Shown: piece after piece, positions 7,302 to 11,927 of the stretch | Layout: every line of letters starts with the position of its first letter | Position numbering within the stretch: the first letter of the stretch is position 1 | NCBI GenBank assembly: GCA_001483205.1 | Contig: JPPB01000259.1 | Span: 1 to 11,927 of the forward strand | Direction of reading: 5' to 3' | DNA from: an alpha proteobacterium 3107 | GTDB taxonomy: Bacteria > Pseudomonadota > Alphaproteobacteria > Rhodobacterales > Rhodobacteraceae | DNA length: 11,927 nucleotides | Translations under genes and position numbers: made by a program | The notes under the pieces: generated by a model | Seen by the model: only the letters and a program-made list of their open reading frames with translations | What the model was told of the DNA's origin: nothing | Databases searched by the model: none

Positions 7302-9278
7302 ATGAAACGCGCCCTTGGCGTCTGCTACTACCCCGAACACTGGCCGCAGGAGGTTTGGGCCGATGATGCAAGGCGCATGGCCGAGGCAGGGCTGACCTGG
7401 GTTCGGATCGGCGAGTTCGCATGGTCGCGGCTGGAGCCCCGACCCGGCGAATTGCGGTTCGGCTGGCTTGACGCGGCGATTGATACCCTGGGCGCGGCGG
7501 GGCTCAAAGTGGTGCTGGGAACCCCCACCGCCACGCCGCCGCGCTGGATGCTCAGCCGCCACCCCGACATGCTGGCCGTTGATGCCGGGGGGCGGCCGCG
7601 TGGTTTTGGCTCGCGTCGGCACTATGACTTTTCTCATCAGGGCTACCGGCGGGAATGTGCCCGCATCGTCACCCTTCTGGCCGACCGCTATGGCCGCAAT
7701 CCGCATATCGCCGCCTGGCAGACCGACAACGAATATGGCTGCCATGATACGGTGCATTCCTATTCTGCCGCCGCCTGCGATGCGTTCCGCCGCTGGCTCC
7801 GGGCGCGCTATCCGGGTAAGGGCGGCGACGGCGATATAGAGGTGCTCAACGGAGCCTGGGGCAACGTGTTTTGGTCAATGGACTACCGCAGCTTTGACGA
7901 AATCGGCCTGCCCAATCTGACCGTGACCCAACCGAATCCCGCCCACAGCCTTGACTTCCGCCGCTTTGCCTCGGATGAGGTGGCGGCGTTCAACCGGTTG
8001 CAGGTCGATATTCTGCGCGCCCGCTCTGATGTGCCCATCGCGCATAACTACATGGGCAGGGTTACCGGGTTCGACCATTTCGCGGTCGGGGAGGCTCTCG
8101 ACATCGCCGGTTGGGACAGCTACCCACTCGGTTTTCTCGAAGAGCGGGTTGAGGCCACGCCCGCCTGCAAGCGCCGCTTTGCCCGTCAGGGGAACCCGGA
8201 TTTTCAGGCCTTCCACCATGATCTCTACCGCGCTGTAGGGCGCGGGCGGTTATGGATCATGGAGCAACAGCCGGGGCCGGTGAACTGGGCACCCTACAAT
8301 CCCGCGCCGCTGCCCGGCATGGTGCGGCTGTGGAGCTGGGAGGCCTTCGCCCATGGCGCTGAAGTCGTCAGCTACTTCCGTTGGCGTCAGACAGCGCAGG
8401 CGCAGGAACAGATGCACTCGGGTCTTTTGCGCCCCGACAGTGCCGACGCCCCTGGGCTGGCCGAGGTGCGGCAGATTGCAACAGAGATCGCCGCTGCGCC
8501 GGTGGTGGCCGCCGCACGGGCACCGGTGGCGATCCTGTTTGACTATGACGCCGATTGGGCCTGGCGGGCGCAGCCGCACGGGCGTGGTCTCGACTATTTC
8601 CGGCTGGTCTTTGACCACTACCGCGCGTTGCGCTCTCTGGGGCAGTCAATCGACATCCTGCCGCCAACCGCGCGCGACTTCACCGGTTACGGGCTTATTG
8701 TCGCGCCGGGCCTGATACATATGGATGACGACCTGAAAGCCGCGCTTGCGGCCAGCGGCGGGGCGGTGGTGATCGGCCCGCGCAGCGGTGCGTGCAAGGG
8801 CACCATGCGCACGCCTGTTCCTCTGCCGCCCGCGCTGCCGGGGCTTGACGTGACGGTCGCGCGGGTCGAAAGCCTGCGCCCGGATATGCCCGTGGCTCTT
8901 GCCGGTGGCGGGGCAATAACAGGCTATCGCGAGGTGCTGGAGGGCGGGGCCGGGGTGCTGGAGGCGACCGGAACGGGCGAGCCGGTGCTGATGGCCGCGG
9001 GCAATCTTCACTATCTCGGGGCCTGGCTTGATCCGGCCGGTCTGCGCCGGATTTTCACCGGTCTGTGCAGGGCGCAGGGGCTGAATGTGATTGAGCTTCC
9101 GACCGGTGTGCGCCTGCGGGACACGGGCGTTGAACGGTTCTGGTTCAACTATGACACCGAAACCCACGAGGTTCTGGGGCGCAAACTCGGGCCGGTGTCG
9201 GTGCTGAGGGAAAAAACGGCCGGCGAACAGGACAGTCGCCTGAGCATTCATCCACATGCTGATCAATCCGGCACCTGA
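7302..9278 (+). CDS. GH42 beta-galactosidase, cytosolic
   Basis: This 658-residue enzyme should cleave terminal beta-galactosides by a retaining mechanism. The family plan is clear: TIM barrel (about 1-385) starting GVCYYPEHWP, trimerisation domain with AILFDYDADWAW from Ala410 and IVAPGLIHMDD, and a small C-terminal beta domain with VRLRDTG and WFNYD. The acid/base is Glu144 in WQTDNEYG; the nucleophile is Glu321 in IMEQQPGPVNW. The clustered cysteines of the zinc site seen in some thermophile GH42 enzymes are not evident. No signal peptide is seen. The start ATG 7302 is seven bases after GAGG (7291-7294). GH42 enzymes often prefer galacto-oligosaccharides or galactosyl glycosides to lactose, so calling this a lactase would be unsafe. 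It is the last gene of the operon. Confidence 0.95.
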   Translation: MKRALGVCYYPEHWPQEVWADDARRMAEAGLTWVRIGEFAWSRLEPRPGELRFGWLDAAIDTLGAAGLKVVLGTPTATPPRWMLSRHPDMLAVDAGGRPRGFGSRRHYDFSHQGYRRECARIVTLLADRYGRNPHIAAWQTDNEYGCHDTVHSYSAAACDAFRRWLRARYPGKGGDGDIEVLNGAWGNVFWSMDYRSFDEIGLPNLTVTQPNPAHSLDFRRFASDEVAAFNRLQVDILRARSDVPIAHNYMGRVTGFDHFAVGEALDIAGWDSYPLGFLEERVEATPACKRRFARQGNPDFQAFHHDLYRAVGRGRLWIMEQQPGPVNWAPYNPAPLPGMVRLWSWEAFAHGAEVVSYFRWRQTAQAQEQMHSGLLRPDSADAPGLAEVRQIATEIAAAPVVAAARAPVAILFDYDADWAWRAQPHGRGLDYFRLVFDHYRALRSLGQSIDILPPTARDFTGYGLIVAPGLIHMDDDLKAALAASGGAVVIGPRSGACKGTMRTPVPLPPALPGLDVTVARVESLRPDMPVALAGGGAITGYREVLEGGAGVLEATGTGEPVLMAAGNLHYLGAWLDPAGLRRIFTGLCRAQGLNVIELPTGVRLRDTGVERFWFNYDTETHEVLGRKLGPVSVLREKTAGEQDSRLSIHPHADQSGT

Positions 9279-9287
9279 CCTGAAAAG

Positions 9288-9313
9288 CCCCGCTCGCTTT
9301 ATGGGAAGTGGGG
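9288..9313 (+). terminator. Possible weak terminator hairpin after the operon
   Basis: CCCCGCT (9288-9294) can pair with AGTGGGG (9307-9313), with one G-T wobble and a 12-base loop, starting 9 bases after the GH42 stop codon. No T-tract follows directly, so a Rho-independent mechanism is doubtful. It may act as a 3' stabilising stem ahead of Rho-dependent ending. No better terminator is visible in 9279-9403. Confidence 0.25.
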
Positions 9314-9349
9314 GATGCCCTGCTTCACGAAAAAGTGATATAGACACAT

Positions 9350-9378
9350 TTTACCATATGTTCTAAGTTTGTTATGAA
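9350..9378 (+). promoter_or_regulatory. Candidate promoter for the Calx-beta gene
   Basis: TTTACC (9350-9355) and TATGAA (9373-9378) sit 17 bases apart and each match 4 of 6 bases of the sigma-70 consensus boxes. They lie in an AT-rich stretch (about 26% GC over 9329-9390 by hand count) between GC-rich genes, as expected of a promoter region. The -10 candidate overlaps the left arm of the palindrome at 9371-9387. AT-rich DNA gives such matches readily, so support is modest. Confidence 0.3.
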
Positions 9379-9387
9379 TTTCATAAC
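9371..9387. promoter_or_regulatory. Perfect 17-base palindrome, candidate operator
   Basis: GTTATGAATTTCATAAC has perfect 8-base arms (9371-9378 and 9380-9387) around a single central T. It ends three bases before the GGGGAG ribosome binding site of the next gene and overlaps a candidate -10 box. Short perfect dyads of this size are typical binding sites for dimeric repressors. As RNA it could also form a hairpin only if the arms open for a loop, which makes a DNA operator the more natural reading. Confidence 0.5.
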
Positions 9388-9403
9388 CATGGGGAGACTT
9401 GCA

Positions 9404-11927
9404 ATGCAAAAGAAGTTCGTATCGAGGGTTTTAGCCGCCACCACCGCCACCGGTCACCGGAACGGCATCATGGCGGCCGCCGCCCGGATGGCCTGTCTCG
9501 CCCTCCTGGCCCTGCCGGTGATCAGCATCCCGGCCACGTCACACGCGCAGAATTTAAGCATCGAAGGCTCGGGCAGAATAACCATAAATGAGAACAACCC
9601 GGCCGAATATGTCGTGCGGGTGGTCTCGAACACTGTGCTTCAGCGGGATGTGACCTTTCGCATGTGGCTGAGTCCCCAATCCGGCAATGACGTTGCCACT
9701 CCTGGGAAAGACTACAGGCATTTTGACGAAGAGATCACCATGCTCAGGGGCACGGAAGAGATTGCCGTGACGCTGCCGATCATTGACGACGAAGATATGG
9801 AAAAGCTCGAGCATGTGAATCTCAACCTCTGCGTGGGCCGGGATTCGGGCCGTGATGCAGACAGAGATGCGAGCAACGGCAGACATCAGGATTGCGCCCG
9901 CGCCAACCGCAACCGCGAGAGCTTGAGCGAGACATACAATCTGGAAACCCGCGAGATCCGCATCCTTTCTGAGGAAAGGATATTTATAGGATACCCGAAA
10001 ACCCATTACGAGGTGACCGAAGGCGACTCGATTGAAATCTGCGCCGATATGTTCATCATTGACAGCGACATTTACGACGGCGAAGACTACTTTCATGCCG
10101 CGACAAAGGTGCCGCATTCCGACAACGGCAGGATCGAATTCGACTTCGGGGTCAGCCTGAGCTCTTTTACAGGGACCGCCACAATCAACGACGACTATGT
10201 TGATTTCACCAGCAACTTATTAAGTGGCAGCCGGGGGTGGAACCACACGAACAAGCTGTGCAAAACACTCGAGACCGTGGATGACGGCATAGCCGAACCG
10301 GTCGAGTATGTCGGCTTCATCATGGAAAGACTGCCGGGCCTCAACGAATTTGCGGTGCTCTCGACTGTGATCGCCGACCCGGTTCTGTATCCACGGACAT
10401 ACGATGAATTTGGTGATATAATATATGACTCTCCCCAGATCATCGTGCTGATCCATGACAATGGCCGCAATAGCGGCGGCACCACCATCACCCTCGACGC
10501 ACAGAAAACACTGAACAAGAACGAGGTTGATCTGTCATGGAACCCGGTTGCCGGTGCCACCCGCTATGAGGTTCTCTATCGCCAGAAACCCTATTTATGC
10601 CGGCTGGGGTCAACCATCCGTCACACCGGCAGCGCCTTTGACACAGTTTATGACATCACCGGCGATTGCCCGTGGAACCGGATTGAAATAGGCGGCGGGT
10701 CATCTGCCCGCGAATTTCTCGTCACCGCCAGAAACACCAGGCGCGCGGAGTGTGCGGCTGTCGGGCGCTCAAGCCACGTAGATTCAGCGGCCTATTGCAC
10801 CCTTGAAGGCGGCAAAGAAGCAGAGTTCAGAGTGATCGCCTACGGGCCTGACCCGACCGACCCGACGCAAACAATCGTGACCGGCGCGTCCGCTGTTCAG
10901 AAGGTCACGCCACGAAAGGTCACCACCGCGCAGGTGGGGTGTTTTGACCTGACCCATGATGTCATCATCGATCAGGGGCTGCCGAACGTGGATGATTCGA
11001 TCACCGCAGAACAAGCCATGTGCATCGGCGATGTAGAGAGCGCGGTCGGGGAAAACGAATTTCATCTCGGCTGGCACCCCGCCCAGGGGGCCGGTGTCTA
11101 TGATGACAGCGACGGGCAGGCCCGTGCGCCCCACTATCGGGTTGAGTGGAAACGCACCGACAGCGCCGACGCGAATGACTGGGGGAATGCCGAGTCCGCC
11201 CTGGTCAATGACCTGCGCCCGCGCCGCAACAGCCTGGGCACCCCGATCACCTGGACCATACCCAACCTTGATTCCGGCGTCGAATACATGGCCCGCGTCA
11301 TCGCCCTTGGCACGATAAACGGCCTGCCGTCGAAAGTGCTGCGGGGCACGCCTGAGACGGGCAGCAACGAAGGCACCTGGCGGCTGGTCGCCGACCCCGC
11401 CGGCCAGATCGCCGTATTCGGGCAAGACAGTTACCGCTCGGTCTGTGTCAGGCTGGAACGATCCGACGGGGCGGACTTTACCCTGTCCGAGGATTTCCCG
11501 GTCAGCATCGCCACCGGCGGCACCGCGACGCCGGGGGTGGACTATCGCATCGCCTCTGCCACCACCATACCGTCAGGGACGAACCAAAACGCCGACCCGG
11601 TTTGCGTGACCCTGAACCTGCTCAGCCCGCGCGCTGAAGGTCAGACGGAAAAGACGATCAGGATCAGGCTCAGCCATGGCTATCAGGAATTGCCCGCAAC
11701 GTTCATGTCCGTCGATTCGGTGAGCGCGGTTGTAACGATTCAGGAACCGGCGCAGTTCAGGATTCGTGCCGAGAGTCGCCTCAGTGTCGGCGAGGGCGAT
11801 ACCACCCATCTTGTGTGCTTCAACCTGGTACATGCGGACGGGACATTTATCGATTACACCGAATACCCCGACCTCGAGGCCAGGGTGACGGTGGCCACCT
11901 CTGACGGCACCGCCACCTCTGTCGGAA
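9404..11927 (+). CDS. Secreted Calx-beta / fibronectin-III-like repeat protein (3' end outside window)
   Basis: The frame is open for 841 codons to the window edge with no stop, so the C-terminus and anchoring are unknown. ATG 9404 has GGGGAG at 9391-9396, seven bases upstream. A long N-terminus with hydrophobic core CLALLALPVI (31-40) and a likely cleavage site after Ala48 (SHA/QN) marks export. Calx-beta-like repeats are suggested by ATPGKDY (98-104), GTATINDDYVDF (257-268, preceded by EVTEGDS and followed by VLIHDNG), GGTATPGVDY (705-714) and a fourth started by SVGEGD and cut at TSDGTATSVG (832-841). Between them are two FN3-like segments, about 364-500 (VDLSWNPVAGATRYEVLYR) and 550-650 (WTIPNLDSGVEYMARVIAL). 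Such modules occur in calcium-binding surface and secreted adhesin-like proteins. A charged Arg/Asp/Asn-rich insert lies at 145-172. Exact function is not recognisable; codon use differs from the operon. Confidence 0.85.
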   Translation, partial: MQKKFVSRVLAATTATGHRNGIMAAAARMACLALLALPVISIPATSHAQNLSIEGSGRITINENNPAEYVVRVVSNTVLQRDVTFRMWLSPQSGNDVATPGKDYRHFDEEITMLRGTEEIAVTLPIIDDEDMEKLEHVNLNLCVGRDSGRDADRDASNGRHQDCARANRNRESLSETYNLETREIRILSEERIFIGYPKTHYEVTEGDSIEICADMFIIDSDIYDGEDYFHAATKVPHSDNGRIEFDFGVSLSSFTGTATINDDYVDFTSNLLSGSRGWNHTNKLCKTLETVDDGIAEPVEYVGFIMERLPGLNEFAVLSTVIADPVLYPRTYDEFGDIIYDSPQIIVLIHDNGRNSGGTTITLDAQKTLNKNEVDLSWNPVAGATRYEVLYRQKPYLCRLGSTIRHTGSAFDTVYDITGDCPWNRIEIGGGSSAREFLVTARNTRRAECAAVGRSSHVDSAAYCTLEGGKEAEFRVIAYGPDPTDPTQTIVTGASAVQKVTPRKVTTAQVGCFDLTHDVIIDQGLPNVDDSITAEQAMCIGDVESAVGENEFHLGWHPAQGAGVYDDSDGQARAPHYRVEWKRTDSADANDWGNAESALVNDLRPRRNSLGTPITWTIPNLDSGVEYMARVIALGTINGLPSKVLRGTPETGSNEGTWRLVADPAGQIAVFGQDSYRSVCVRLERSDGADFTLSEDFPVSIATGGTATPGVDYRIASATTIPSGTNQNADPVCVTLNLLSPRAEGQTEKTIRIRLSHGYQELPATFMSVDSVSAVVTIQEPAQFRIRAESRLSVGEGDTTHLVCFNLVHADGTFIDYTEYPDLEARVTVATSDGTATSVG

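Noticed and set aside
9325..9338. Small hairpin TCAC/GTGA with an A-rich loop, considered as a terminator or operator
   Set aside because: Only four base pairs, no T-tract, and expected by chance in this AT-rich stretch.
9554..11833. Several reverse-strand open frames opposite the secreted-protein gene
   Set aside because: The forward frame is continuous from 9404 to the window edge with a signal peptide and repeat motifs; the reverse frames have none of these.
1..11927. Search by eye for CRISPR arrays, tRNA or rRNA genes, insertion sequences and attachment sites
   Set aside because: No regularly spaced repeats, no tRNA-like cloverleaf, no transposase and no terminal inverted repeats with target duplications were recognised.

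Overview
The window reads as GC-rich (about 60% by eye) proteobacterial DNA, most likely from an alphaproteobacterium of the Rhodobacteraceae kind. That placement is inferred from codon use, the tight operon packing and the protein sequences, and was not tested by a search. All recognisable genes lie on the + strand.

Positions 1-9278 are one compact galactoside-use operon that starts upstream of the window. In order it holds: the last codons of a gene that probably encodes a periplasmic sugar-binding protein (1-13); a 116-base spacer with two GC-rich hairpins; two ABC sugar-transporter permeases of the MalF and MalG types (130-1047, 1049-1894); a GH36 alpha-galactosidase (1891-3975); the Leloir genes galE (4064-5068), galT (5082-6131) and galK (6134-7240); and a GH42 beta-galactosidase (7302-9278). 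Most junctions are 1-13 bases apart or overlap by 4 bases. The exceptions are the spacers before galE (88 bases) and before the GH42 gene (61 bases), which share a related sequence block. Neither galactosidase has a signal peptide, so the logic is uptake of an intact galactoside, cytosolic cleavage of alpha- and beta-galactosyl bonds, and conversion of galactose to glucose-1-phosphate by GalK, GalT and GalE. No transporter ATPase, mutarotase (GalM) or regulator is visible.

Positions 9279-9403 are a change of scene: a weak GC hairpin after the operon, then an AT-rich stretch with a possible promoter and a perfect 17-base palindrome, then a strong ribosome binding site. From 9404 a long open frame runs off the right edge (at least 841 codons, no stop seen). 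It encodes a secreted protein with a signal peptide, Calx-beta-like repeats and two fibronectin-III-like segments. Its codon use differs from the operon. It is probably a cell-surface or exported adhesin-like protein with no evident link to galactose use.

The most interesting points are the pairing of GH36 and GH42 enzymes with a full Leloir pathway behind one ABC importer, the related spacers inside the operon, the palindrome in front of the Calx-beta gene, and the Calx-beta/FN3 protein itself. I found no sign of a wholly new kind of system.
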